From Pseudooceanicola pacificus (lineage in GTDB: Bacteria > Pseudomonadota > Alphaproteobacteria > Rhodobacterales > Rhodobacteraceae): a DNA stretch of 64,000 bases. The notes below the pieces were generated by a model. That model had not been told where the DNA came from. It worked only from the letters and a program-made list of their open reading frames with translations, and did no database searches. Location: positions 372,001 to 436,000 of the forward strand of contig NZ_WNXQ01000003.1 in the NCBI RefSeq assembly GCF_009789075.1. The letters are read 5' to 3'. A program made the position numbers and the translations under genes. Positions 27,009-35,565 of the stretch are shown here, in pieces (within the stretch, counting starts at the first letter, position 1; every line of letters begins with the position of its first letter).

Positions 27009-28577
27009 ATGCGGACACCAGGTCTGCCATTTTCGAATGTCACCCGGCGCGCCGGGTTGCTGGCAGGGGTTGCGATCACCGCTGCCGTCATGCTGGCGCC
27101 CTTCGCGCAGGCGCAGGAAGTCAAGAAGGGCGGCACGCTGACCGTTGCGGTTGAAACCGACGTCCGCGGTTTCGACACGGTCAAGGGTGGTGTGCTTGGG
27201 CAGACCGGTGAGATCGTGCTGCGCTCGATGCAGGAGCCGCTGCTTGGCTTCAACAAGGAGACCAACCAGCCCGAGCCGCTGCTGGCGACGGAATGGTCGT
27301 CGAACGAGGACGGGACCGTCTGGACCTTCAAGCTGCGCGAAGGCGTCAAGTATCATGACGGCAGCGAATTCGATGCCGAGGACGTGGCCGCGCATTACAA
27401 CCGCATTCTCGACCCCGAGATGAAATCGGCCTCGCGCTCGTTCATCGCCTCGATCGACAAGGTGGTGGCCGTCGACAAGTACACGGTGGAGTTCCACCTG
27501 AAACACGTCTGGATGGCGCTGCTGCCCTACCTCGCCACCACCTCGATGTCGGGGCCGATCCCGGCGAAAGAGGCGGTCGAGGCCGACACCCAGAACCGTC
27601 ATCCGATCGGGACCGGGCCCTTCCGCTTTGTCGAATGGGCCTCGGGCGACCGGATCGTGGTCGAGAGGAACCCGGATTACTGGAACGCCGACGAGATCAA
27701 CCTGGACAAGATCGTCTTTCGCATCCTGCCCGACACCCAGACCCGCTATGCCTCGCTGCAATCGGGCGAGGTCGACGTGATCTGGACCGACCGTGGCCCG
27801 ACCATCGTCGAGGCCGAGAAGAACGACAACCTCGTCACCCTGACAACCGAAGGGGCCGGCGCGGCGGTCAACCTGCTGAACGGGCGCAAGGAACCGCTGT
27901 CCAACCCGCTGCTGCGCAAGGCGCTGGCGCATGCCTGGAACCAGGACGCGCTGGTCAAGATTTCCTGGCAGAACACCCGCCCCGCGGTCACCCATCCGCT
28001 GGGTCAGGCCAAGGATTGCGGCGAGGCGAACTATCGTCATTTCGACATCGCCAAGGCCAAGGAATTCGTGGCCGAATACCTGAAGGAGACGGGCAAGTCC
28101 GAAGTGCCGCCAATCGTGATGATCCACACCACCACCCCGCGCGGGCGTGAGCTGGGCGAGATCTATCAGCAGACCGCCAAGGCCGCAGGCATCAACCTGA
28201 CGCTGGAGCCGGTCGACCAGTCGACGCTGGTGGCGCGGACCTTCAAGGGCGATTTCGACATCACCGGCTGGCGGATCGCCGACGGTGCCGACATGGGCCC
28301 GCAGCTCTACGCCTATGTGACCGAGGGGTCTTCGTACAACCTGACCGGGTTCAACAACCCCGAGCTGGACGCGCTGGCCAAGAAGATGCGTGTCGCCCCC
28401 ACCATGGAAGAGCGCCTGGACATGCAGTGCGAGATGGTTGGCATGATGAACGACGACGGCTCCATCCTGTACCGTGGCGGCGGGCGTTACTACGCCTTCA
28501 CCACCAAGCGGGTGAAAGGTGTGCCGCCGCCCTATCGCGGTGCGGTCGACGTGACCCGCGCCTGGATCGACGGCTGA
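27009..28577 (+). CDS. ABC importer substrate-binding protein 2 (family 5)
   Basis: 522 residues from the ATG at 27009, preceded by AGGGAGGA. The signal peptide is MRTPGLPFSNVTRRAGLLAG..., cut near AQA-QE, with an RR pair that could allow Tat export. The mature part starts KKGGTLTVAVETDVRGFDTV and parallels binding protein 1 nearly residue for residue: WTFKLREGVKYHDGSEFDA, MSGPIPAKEAVEAD, VIWTDRGPTIVEAE. It ends GAVDVTRAWIDG. The differences from paralogue 1 concentrate in the middle and in the loop before the C-terminus, as expected if ligand preference has diverged. Confidence 0.92.
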   Translation: MRTPGLPFSNVTRRAGLLAGVAITAAVMLAPFAQAQEVKKGGTLTVAVETDVRGFDTVKGGVLGQTGEIVLRSMQEPLLGFNKETNQPEPLLATEWSSNEDGTVWTFKLREGVKYHDGSEFDAEDVAAHYNRILDPEMKSASRSFIASIDKVVAVDKYTVEFHLKHVWMALLPYLATTSMSGPIPAKEAVEADTQNRHPIGTGPFRFVEWASGDRIVVERNPDYWNADEINLDKIVFRILPDTQTRYASLQSGEVDVIWTDRGPTIVEAEKNDNLVTLTTEGAGAAVNLLNGRKEPLSNPLLRKALAHAWNQDALVKISWQNTRPAVTHPLGQAKDCGEANYRHFDIAKAKEFVAEYLKETGKSEVPPIVMIHTTTPRGRELGEIYQQTAKAAGINLTLEPVDQSTLVARTFKGDFDITGWRIADGADMGPQLYAYVTEGSSYNLTGFNNPELDALAKKMRVAPTMEERLDMQCEMVGMMNDDGSILYRGGGRYYAFTTKRVKGVPPPYRGAVDVTRAWIDG

Positions 28578-28598
28578 TCCGGCAGGTCTGACCCAAGC

Positions 28599-28626
28599 GG
28601 CCCCCGGGGGCACACCCCCGGGGGCC
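28599..28626 (+). other. Strong hairpin after binding-protein gene 2
   Basis: 12-bp perfect stem GGCCCCCGGGGG / CCCCCGGGGGCC with loop CACA, 21 bp after the stop codon and without a T-run. A 288-bp gap with a likely separate promoter precedes gene 3. Confidence 0.6.
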
Positions 28627-28865
28627 AGCCGCCGCCGCCCGGGCTGAACGGACCCGGCGGATGGCCGCCACAGGGTGTTTCCCCTCTGCTTTCGGTGGGT
28701 GGATTTCCCATGTTTATCAGACCTTTGTCCGAAGTTTTGGGCACATTCACGTAGGTGCGATATCGGAGAGGCGGTTTGATGGATGCTCGGGAATATGCCA
28801 AGTTTTTGACACTCAAAGACCCCGCTTGGGAGGGCGGGGACACGAGGAAACAGGGAGGAACCATC

Positions 28866-30425
28866 ATGAGAACGGAGACATTCCGCTTCAAGGGATTCGG
28901 TCGGCTGTCCGCCGGTCTGGTCCTGGCGCTTGGGCTTGCGACCGGCCCGGCCGCGCTGGCCCAGGAGGCCAAGAAGGGCGGCACGCTGACAGTGGCCATC
29001 GAAACCGACATGGAAGGGTTCGACGCGGTCGAATCGGGGGCTGCAGGGATCACGGACCAGACCGTCATGAAGACGGTGATGGAACCGCTGATGACCTGGA
29101 ACCACGAGACCAACGAACCCGGCCCGCTGCTGGCGACCGAATGGTCGCCGAACGAGGACCAGACGGTCTGGACAGTGAAATTGCGTGACGACGTCAAGTT
29201 CCACGACGGCAGCCCCTTCACCGCGACCGATGTGGCGCATCACTACAACCGGGTGCTGGACCCGGCGAACAAGTCGCGCTCGCGCAGCTATATCTCGGTG
29301 ATCGAGCATGTGGATGCGATCGACGACACCACGGTGGAATTCCACCTCAAGCATCCCTGGGCGGCGCTTCTGCCCTACCTCGCCTCGACCGGCTATTCCG
29401 GCATGATCCCGTCGCACAAGCAGGTGGAGGCCGGCAAGCAGCAGCGCGAGCCGATCGGCACCGGCCCCTATCGCCTGGTGGAATGGCGTTCGGGCGACCG
29501 GCTGGTGATGGAGAAGAACCAGGACTATTGGGCCAAGGACGAGATCAACGTCGACAAGATCGTCTTTCGCCAGCTGCCGGACACGCAGACGCGGTTCGCA
29601 TCGCTGCAGTCCGGTCAGGTCGACGTGATCTGGACCGACCGTGGCCCGACCATCCTTGAGGCGCAGACGGATCCGAACATCGTGACCCTGATCGCCGAAG
29701 GCGGCGGCGCCGCGACGGTCATGCTGAACGGCAAGGAGGGCATGGTCCTCGCCAATGACAACCTGCGCTTTGCCCTGGCCCATGCCTGGAACCAGGCGGC
29801 GGTGACCAAGATCAGCTGGCAGGACACCCGTCCCAATGTCGAGCATCCGCTGGGCAACGTGGATTGCAGCGCCTTCGACATGCATTACCGCGCCTTCGAC
29901 ATCGACAAGGCCAAGGACTATCTGGCCAAGTACAAGGAAGAGACCGGCAAGGACAACGTCACCCTGACGATGATCCACACCGCCACCGCGCGGGGCCGGG
30001 AACTTGGCGAGATCTACCAGCAGACCGCCCGCGCCGCGGGGATCGAGCTGGAACTGGTGCCCGTCGACCAGACGACCCTGGTGAAACGCACCTACGGCAG
30101 CGATTTCGACATCACCGGCTGGCGCATTTCGGACGGGGCGGACCTTGGCCCGCAGCTGTTCAGCTACACCCAGCCCGGCAGCTCGTACAACCTGACCGGC
30201 TTCGACGATCCCGAGCTGACCCAGTTGGGTGAAGAGATGCGCGTCGCCACCTCGCTGCGCGAACGCCACGACCTGCAGTGCAAGATGGCCGCCCGGATGA
30301 ACGAACGGGCGCGGATCCTCTATCGCGGCGGCGGGCGTTACTACGCCTTCACCCGCCCGAACATCAAGAACGTGCCCGAGCCTTTCAGCGGCGTGACCGA
30401 CGTCACCCGCGCCTGGATCGAATAG
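28866..30425 (+). CDS. ABC importer substrate-binding protein 3 (family 5)
   Basis: 519 residues from the ATG at 28866, preceded by CAGGGAGGA. The signal peptide is MRTETFRFKGFGRLSAGLVL..., cut near ALA-QE. The mature start KKGGTLTVAIETDMEGFDAV and the motifs WTVKLRDDVKFHDGSPFTA, GYSGMIPSHKQVEAGKQQ and VIWTDRGPTILEAQ show it is the third paralogue and the most diverged. The C-terminus again ends GVTDVTRAWIE. It is the binding protein closest to the permease genes, 79 bp away, and probably the ancestral partner of the complex (inference). Confidence 0.92.
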   Translation: MRTETFRFKGFGRLSAGLVLALGLATGPAALAQEAKKGGTLTVAIETDMEGFDAVESGAAGITDQTVMKTVMEPLMTWNHETNEPGPLLATEWSPNEDQTVWTVKLRDDVKFHDGSPFTATDVAHHYNRVLDPANKSRSRSYISVIEHVDAIDDTTVEFHLKHPWAALLPYLASTGYSGMIPSHKQVEAGKQQREPIGTGPYRLVEWRSGDRLVMEKNQDYWAKDEINVDKIVFRQLPDTQTRFASLQSGQVDVIWTDRGPTILEAQTDPNIVTLIAEGGGAATVMLNGKEGMVLANDNLRFALAHAWNQAAVTKISWQDTRPNVEHPLGNVDCSAFDMHYRAFDIDKAKDYLAKYKEETGKDNVTLTMIHTATARGRELGEIYQQTARAAGIELELVPVDQTTLVKRTYGSDFDITGWRISDGADLGPQLFSYTQPGSSYNLTGFDDPELTQLGEEMRVATSLRERHDLQCKMAARMNERARILYRGGGRYYAFTRPNIKNVPEPFSGVTDVTRAWIE

Positions 30426-30443
30426 GCCACCGCAGGCAACACC

Positions 30444-30470
30444 TCCGGCGGCGGACGGTCCGCCGCCGGA
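30444..30470 (+). other. Strong hairpin between binding-protein gene 3 and permease gene
   Basis: 11-bp perfect stem TCCGGCGGCGG / CCGCCGCCGGA with loop ACGGT and no T-run. Such hairpins after binding-protein genes commonly protect the upstream mRNA from 3' decay, so that the binding protein is made in excess over the permease. Confidence 0.6.
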
Positions 30471-30504
30471 TACCCACAGCCAACGCATGCCCCGGGGAGG
30501 AAAG

Positions 30505-31458
30505 ATGCGATACCTGTTACAGAGGTTCCAACGGCTTCTGATCGTGCTGGCGGCGGTGACATTTGTCACCTTCCTGCTGGTCAACGTTCTGCCGGGGGAT
30601 GTCGCTTACGAGATCGCGGGCATGGATTCCTCGGAGGAGGAAGTACAGCAAATCCGGGAGGATCTGGGCCTGAACCGGCCGATTCTGGTGCGGTACGGCG
30701 AATGGGTCGGCGGCATCTTCACCGGGGACTGGGGCCGCAGCTACCTCAGCGACGAGGACGTATGGGAATCGATCACCGACCGCTTCCCCGTCTCGTTCGA
30801 ACTGATGATCCTGGCGCAGATCCTTGCGCTGACGATGGCCATTCCGGCGGGCATCGTGTCGGCCTTCCGGCCCAACGGGCGGGGGGACAGGCTGATCGGC
30901 TCCGTCGCCTTTGCCAGCGTGTCGATGCCGTCCTTCATGACGGCGATCCTGCTGATCTATTTCTTCGCGCTCTACCTCGGCTGGCTGCCGGCCACCGGCT
31001 ATGAACCCATATCCTCGGGGCTGTGGGAGAACCTGCGCCCGATGATCCTGCCCGCGCTTTCGCTGGCGCTGGTCGAATGGACGGTGCTGATGCGCACGCT
31101 CCGGGTCGAGATGATCTCGGTCCTGCAAGAGAACTACATCGCGCTGGCCCGGGCCAAGGGGATGCCGAACTATCGCATCCTGCTGGTGCATGCGCTGCGC
31201 CCGTCGTCCTTTTCCATGATCACCCTTCTGGGGTTGCAGGTCGCGCGCCTGCTGGGCGGGACGATCATCATCGAACAGATCTTCGGCATCCCCGGGGTGG
31301 GGCGGCTGCTGATCCACGCGGTCTATACCCGCGACTTCATCGTCATCCAGGGCTGTGTGACCTTCTTCGCGCTGGCCTTCGTGACGGCAAACTTCATCGT
31401 GGACATCGCCTATGCCTGGCTCGATCCGCGGGTGAGAACCGGAGGCGCACATGGCTGA
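30505..31458 (+). CDS. ABC importer permease 1 (DppB/OppB type)
   Basis: 317-residue inner-membrane permease starting MRYLLQRFQRLLIVLAAVTF, with GGGGAGGAAAG upstream. It has six hydrophobic helices. The periplasmic loop after helix 1 has VNVLPGDVAYEIAGMDSSEEEVQ. The cytoplasmic EAA loop that docks the ATPases is ENYIALARAKGMPNYRILL (about 212-230). The sequence GIPGVGRLLIHAVYTRDF near the end is typical of the DppB class. It overlaps the next permease gene by 8 bp, indicating translational coupling. Confidence 0.94.
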   Translation: MRYLLQRFQRLLIVLAAVTFVTFLLVNVLPGDVAYEIAGMDSSEEEVQQIREDLGLNRPILVRYGEWVGGIFTGDWGRSYLSDEDVWESITDRFPVSFELMILAQILALTMAIPAGIVSAFRPNGRGDRLIGSVAFASVSMPSFMTAILLIYFFALYLGWLPATGYEPISSGLWENLRPMILPALSLALVEWTVLMRTLRVEMISVLQENYIALARAKGMPNYRILLVHALRPSSFSMITLLGLQVARLLGGTIIIEQIFGIPGVGRLLIHAVYTRDFIVIQGCVTFFALAFVTANFIVDIAYAWLDPRVRTGGAHG

Positions 31459-32368
31459 TATTTCGCAGGAGAGCGGCACCAAGAGCTACGCCGCCACCCC
31501 CGACGACAAGGCGGCCAAGCACGCCGAGGCCATCGCTCATTTCAAGAAGCGCAACAAGTTCGGCCTGTATTTCTGGATCCCGATGGTCTGGCTGCTGTTC
31601 GTGCTGTTCTGCGCCGTCTTCGCCCCGCTCTTCGGCCTGCCGCCCGCGGACGAAATCGACTGGATGTACATCAAGGAAGGCCCGAACGAGGTGCACTGGC
31701 TGGGCACCGACAGCCTGGGCCGCGACATGCTGAGCCGGATCATCTATGGCGGGCGCGTCTCGCTGACCGTCGGGTTCGCCGCGCCCTTCATCGGCGTGGG
31801 GCTGGGCCTGATTCTGGGCATGATCGCCGGCTATTACCGGGGCTGGGCGGACGAGATCATCGGCATCGCCATCGACACCTGGCTGGCGATCCCGGGTCTG
31901 GTGATCCTGCTGCTCTTCTCGGTCGTCTTCGGCGGCTCGCTCTTCATGGTCTGCTTCTCGCTCGGGCTGCTTTTCATCCCGACCGCGGCGCGGATCACCC
32001 GGGCGGCCACGCTGAACTACGCCGGGCGCGAATTCGTGCTGGCGGCCAAGGCGCTTGGCGCGTCGGATTTCCGGATCCTCACCAAGGAGGTCTTTCCGAA
32101 CATCATCTGGCCGCTGATCGCCTTCATCCTGATCGACATCCCGATCGCCATCGTGATCGAGGGTTCGCTGTCCTTCCTCGGCCTTTCGGTCAAGGCGCCG
32201 ACGCCCTCCTGGGGCGGCATCATCGCCGAGGGCCGCGAGGTGCTGTCGACCAGCCCGCATATCGCCATGTACCCGACGCTGGTGATGTTCCTGACGGTGC
32301 TGAGTTTCAACCTGGTGGGTGATGCGATCCGCCGCCGTCTCGCGGATGTCCGCGAAGGCGCGATCTGA
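31451..32368 (+). CDS. ABC importer permease 2 (DppC/OppC type)
   Basis: 305 residues. A 40-residue cytoplasmic N-terminus (MADISQESGTKSYAATPDD) precedes the first helix. LGTDSLGRDMLSRIIYGGRVSLTVG (about 77-101, shown in part) is the conserved OppC start of the transmembrane domain. The EAA loop is GREFVLAAKALGASDFRIL (about 193-211). LSFLGLSVKAPTPSWGG near the end is a DppC hallmark. It forms the second half of the transport channel with permease 1. The start overlaps the upstream gene, and GGAGG lies in the preceding codons. Confidence 0.94.
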   Translation: MADISQESGTKSYAATPDDKAAKHAEAIAHFKKRNKFGLYFWIPMVWLLFVLFCAVFAPLFGLPPADEIDWMYIKEGPNEVHWLGTDSLGRDMLSRIIYGGRVSLTVGFAAPFIGVGLGLILGMIAGYYRGWADEIIGIAIDTWLAIPGLVILLLFSVVFGGSLFMVCFSLGLLFIPTAARITRAATLNYAGREFVLAAKALGASDFRILTKEVFPNIIWPLIAFILIDIPIAIVIEGSLSFLGLSVKAPTPSWGGIIAEGREVLSTSPHIAMYPTLVMFLTVLSFNLVGDAIRRRLADVREGAI

Positions 32369-32379
32369 GGGAGGTCCAG

Positions 32380-33366
32380 ATGGGAGAGATCATTCTCGAC
32401 GTGCAGAACCAGCGTACGGCCTTTGCCACGGGGCGGGGCCTGCTGCAGGCGGTGGAGGGTGTCAGCTTCACCCTCGAACGCGGCAAGACGCTGGGTGTGG
32501 TGGGCGAATCCGGCTCGGGCAAATCGGTGCTGTCGCGCTCGATCATGCGCCTGCTGCCGGGCACCGCGATCACCGGCCCCGGCAGCCGTGTCCTGCTGAA
32601 CGGCAAGGACCTGACCGGCATGACCGAGCACGAGCTGCGCCGCCTGCGCGGGCCCGAGGTCGCCATCGTGTTCCAGGACCCGATGACCTCGCTCAACCCG
32701 GTGCTGACCATCGGCAAGCAGATCGCCGAGGTGCTGGTGTTCCACATGGGCATGTCCAAACGCGCCGCCCGGGCGAAATCCATCGAGCTGCTCAGGGCCG
32801 TCGGCCTGCCGCAGCCCGACGTCCGGGTGGACCAGTATCCGCACCAGCTCTCGGGTGGCATGCGCCAGCGCGTGGCCATCGCCATCGCCATCGCCTGCGA
32901 GCCCGACCTGCTGATCGCGGACGAGCCGACAACCGCACTCGACGTGACCGTGCAGGCCGAGATCCTCGACCTGCTGGGCCGCATGGTGCGCGAGCGGAAC
33001 ATGGCGATGATCCTGATCACCCATGACATGGGCGTGGTGGCCGGCCGCTGCGACGATGTGGCGGTGATGTATGCGGGCCGGATCGTGGAAAAGGCCCCGG
33101 TGCGCGAACTCTTCGGCAACACGCGCATGCCCTATACGGCGGCGCTGCTGGCCTCGATCCCGCGGGTGACCGATCCGCCGCATCGCAAGCTCGACGCCAT
33201 CGAGGGGCGGCCGCCGGATCTGATCAACCCGCCGCCCGGCTGCCCCTTCGCCCCGCGCTGCCGCTTTGCCTCGGCCGAATGCCAGCAGCAGGTGCCGGCG
33301 CTGGAAGGGCAGGGCGCGCATCAATATGCCTGCATCAAGCCGCTCAACACGGGAGTAGCCGCATGA
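32380..33366 (+). CDS. ABC importer ATPase (DppD/OppD type)
   Basis: 328 residues starting MGEIILDVQNQRTAF. Walker A is GESGSGKS (about 41-48). The Q-loop is VFQDPMTSLNPV. The ABC signature is QLSGGMRQR (about 156). Walker B plus D-loop is LLIADEPTTALDVT. The switch histidine is in ITHDMG. The C-terminal family extension carries PPGCPFAPRCRFASAEC, a cysteine cluster that binds an iron-sulfur centre in some homologues. It energises import together with the next gene. Its TGA overlaps the following ATG (ATGA). Confidence 0.95.
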   Translation: MGEIILDVQNQRTAFATGRGLLQAVEGVSFTLERGKTLGVVGESGSGKSVLSRSIMRLLPGTAITGPGSRVLLNGKDLTGMTEHELRRLRGPEVAIVFQDPMTSLNPVLTIGKQIAEVLVFHMGMSKRAARAKSIELLRAVGLPQPDVRVDQYPHQLSGGMRQRVAIAIAIACEPDLLIADEPTTALDVTVQAEILDLLGRMVRERNMAMILITHDMGVVAGRCDDVAVMYAGRIVEKAPVRELFGNTRMPYTAALLASIPRVTDPPHRKLDAIEGRPPDLINPPPGCPFAPRCRFASAECQQQVPALEGQGAHQYACIKPLNTGVAA

Positions 33367-34343
33367 ACGCCCATTCCGGCGAGATCGACACCTTCCTCTC
33401 CATCGACAACCTGACGGTGGAATACCCGCTGGGCGGCGGCAAGAGGGTCTATGCGGTGACCAACTTCACCGCCCATGTGAAACGGGGCGAGACCCTGGGC
33501 CTCGTGGGCGAGTCCGGCTGCGGCAAGTCCTCGGCGGCGCGCGCGGTGATGCAGCTGCCGCGCCCGACCGGGGGCAAGGTCACGCTGGACGGGCAGGAGC
33601 TGACCGGCCTGCGCGGCAAGGCCCTGCAGGCGGCGCGGCGGCGGTTCCAGATGATCTTCCAGGACCCGATCGCCTCGCTCAACCCGCGCCAGACGATCCG
33701 CGACATCGTCGCCGCGCCGCTGGAAATCGCCGGCATCGGCACCAGGGAAGAGCAGACCAGGCGCGTGGCCGAGATGCTCGACCTCGTCGGCATCAACTCC
33801 GAACAGGCGCTGGAGCGCCGCCCGCATGAATTCTCGGGCGGGCAGTGCCAGCGGATCTCGATCGCCCGGGCGCTGATCCTCGAACCCGATCTGCTGGTCT
33901 GCGACGAGGCGGTCTCGGCGCTCGACGTCTCGGTCCAGGCCCAGGTGCTGAACCTGCTGGAAAAGCTCAAGACCGAACTCGGCCTGACCATGCTCTTCAT
34001 CAGCCATGACCTGGCGGTGGTGAAACATGTCAGCGACCGCGTGGCGGTGATGTATCTCGGCAAGCTCTGCGAACTGGCGGATGCCGAAACCATCTACCGC
34101 CACCCGGTGCATCCCTACACCCGCACGCTGCTCTCGGCCGTGCCGGAACCGGACCCGGATGCGGACCGCGCGGTGATGGAGCTGATCCCGGGCGAACTGC
34201 CCAGCCCGGTCAACCCGCCCTCCGGCTGCCGGTTCCGCACCCGCTGCCCCTATGCGACAGAGCTCTGCGCCAGGGAGGTTCCGCAGGAACGCGAGATCGC
34301 CAAGGGCCATATCGTCGCCTGCCACCACCCCCTGATCAACTGA
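33363..34343 (+). CDS. ABC importer ATPase (DppF/OppF type)
   Basis: 326 residues starting MNAHSGEIDTFLSIDNLTVEYP from the ATG inside the ATGA overlap. Walker A is GESGCGKS (about 51-58). The Q-loop is IFQDPIASLNPR. The signature is FSGGQCQR (about 158). Walker B is LLVCDEAVSALDVS, with EAVSALD where most transporters have EPTSALD, as is usual in OppF. The switch is ISHDLA. The C-terminal PPSGCRFRTRCPYATELC extension is present. It is the last gene of the importer operon. A GC-rich hairpin without T-run follows, and no clear terminator is visible. Confidence 0.95.
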   Translation: MNAHSGEIDTFLSIDNLTVEYPLGGGKRVYAVTNFTAHVKRGETLGLVGESGCGKSSAARAVMQLPRPTGGKVTLDGQELTGLRGKALQAARRRFQMIFQDPIASLNPRQTIRDIVAAPLEIAGIGTREEQTRRVAEMLDLVGINSEQALERRPHEFSGGQCQRISIARALILEPDLLVCDEAVSALDVSVQAQVLNLLEKLKTELGLTMLFISHDLAVVKHVSDRVAVMYLGKLCELADAETIYRHPVHPYTRTLLSAVPEPDPDADRAVMELIPGELPSPVNPPSGCRFRTRCPYATELCAREVPQEREIAKGHIVACHHPLIN

Positions 34344-34448
34344 CGGGGGGGGGGCGGCGGCACCCGTTCCAACAGAGCGCCGCCGCGCAATCCGGTAACT
34401 GACATCGGCCCCGCGACTCCCGTCCCGGGCCGGTGCACAGGTCCCCAT

Positions 34449-34481
34449 CTTCCTCTTGCTCCAAATATGCCCGCCGGAGGC
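34449..34481 (+). repeat. Intergenic motif copy 2
   Basis: 33 bp nearly identical to 2783-2815, differing in about four central bases (TTGCTCCAAATAT versus TTGCCGAAAATAT). It lies about 105 bp after oppF, in the 278-bp gap before the convergent oxidoreductase gene. Nothing else is recognisable in that gap apart from a run of ten G at about 34345. Confidence 0.7.
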
Positions 34482-34621
34482 TTTGCGCGCGCAGGTCACC
34501 CCGCAGGGGTGGAATGCGCGCGCAAACCCTCGCGCGACGCCAAAGGCGGCGCAACCCCGCCCCTGCGTCCCGGCCCGTCCGGTATCGCCCTCTTTGCCTG
34601 CGCGCGCAGACCCGGGCGGCC

Positions 34622-35563
34622 TCAGCCCCCGTGGTATTCCGCCTCCATCCCCGCCACGATCTCGGCCACCGACGGCGCCCCGACGATGCCCGAAACCGAA
34701 TGCCCCGCCGCCCAGATGTCCTTCCACCGCTTCGGCCGCTCCAGCCCGCCCGAGCCGTAATGCGTCTGCGCCCGGGCCTGGGTCATCGTCTCGTCCAGGT
34801 CGTCCATGCTCAGCCCGGCCTTCAGGATCGAGGGCCGCATGAAGTTCGCGATCAGCCCGGTGAAGGTCTTGGTCTGCTGGATATCGTCCAGCGAACACTC
34901 CGCCAGCATCTGCTTGTAGCCCGGCTCGGCCATGCTCTCGGCCGTGGCGATGAACCGGGTCCCCATATAGCCCAGATCGGCGCCAAGCACCCGCGCCGCC
35001 CTCAGCGCGACCCCGTCGCTCAAGCCGCCGGACAGGATCACCGGCCCGTCAAAGAACTCCCGCACCGCGCGCACAAAGCTGAAGGGATTGGCCCAGCCGG
35101 TCTGGCCGCCCGCGCCCGCGGACAGCAGCACCAGCCCGTCCGCCCCGGCCTCCACCGCGCGGCGCGCGTGATGCAGGGTCGAGATATCGGCAAAGACCGT
35201 CGCCCCGATCTCCTTGAGCGCCGGCAGCACCGGCGCGGGGGAGCCGACCGCGGTGATCACCAGCTCCACCCGGTGCCGCACCAGAACCTCCACATCCTCC
35301 ATCAGCCGCGGGTTGCGCATGATCAGGTTCGCAGCCCAGGGCGCGGCGCCGTCGGCCCGCCCGCCCTCGATCGCGGTGATCCAGTCGTCCAGCTGCTCGA
35401 CCGAGCGGGCGTTCACCGTGGGAAAGGAGCCCACGATCCCCGCATTGCAGCAGGCGGTCACCAGTTCCACGCCCGAGACGCGCAGCATCGGCGCGGCCAC
35501 CAGCGGCAGGCGCAGGCGCCCGGCGATATGTGCGGGCAGGCGGCTTGGCAGATCGTCGAACAT
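34622..35563 (-). CDS. Nitronate monooxygenase / NAD(P)H-dependent flavin oxidoreductase family
   Basis: 313-residue FMN-binding TIM barrel starting MFDDLPSRLPAHIAGRLRLP. Family markers: LVAAPMLRVSGVELVTACCNAGIVGSFP (about 20-47, shown in part), ITAVGSPAP, LVLLSAGAGGQTGW (about 150-163) near the substrate, and ILSGGLSDGVALRAARVLGADLGYMGTRF with the phosphate-binding glycines (about 180-208). Members oxidise nitronates or reduce enoyl substrates. The FabK-like and DUF561-like variants are hard to separate by eye. It starts 3 bp after the SDR stop codon, so the two are co-transcribed. The surrounding fatty- or ketone-catabolism genes suggest a degradative role. Confidence 0.85.
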   Translation of the reverse strand: MFDDLPSRLPAHIAGRLRLPLVAAPMLRVSGVELVTACCNAGIVGSFPTVNARSVEQLDDWITAIEGGRADGAAPWAANLIMRNPRLMEDVEVLVRHRVELVITAVGSPAPVLPALKEIGATVFADISTLHHARRAVEAGADGLVLLSAGAGGQTGWANPFSFVRAVREFFDGPVILSGGLSDGVALRAARVLGADLGYMGTRFIATAESMAEPGYKQMLAECSLDDIQQTKTFTGLIANFMRPSILKAGLSMDDLDETMTQARAQTHYGSGGLERPKRWKDIWAAGHSVSGIVGAPSVAEIVAGMEAEYHGG

Positions 35564-35565
35564 CT

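Noticed and set aside
26961-30584. Long open frame of about 1207 codons antisense to the binding-protein genes
   Set aside because: Opposite-strand shadow of three well-supported family-5 genes. High GC removes stops. Composition is His/Arg/Gly/Val-rich and no motif is present.
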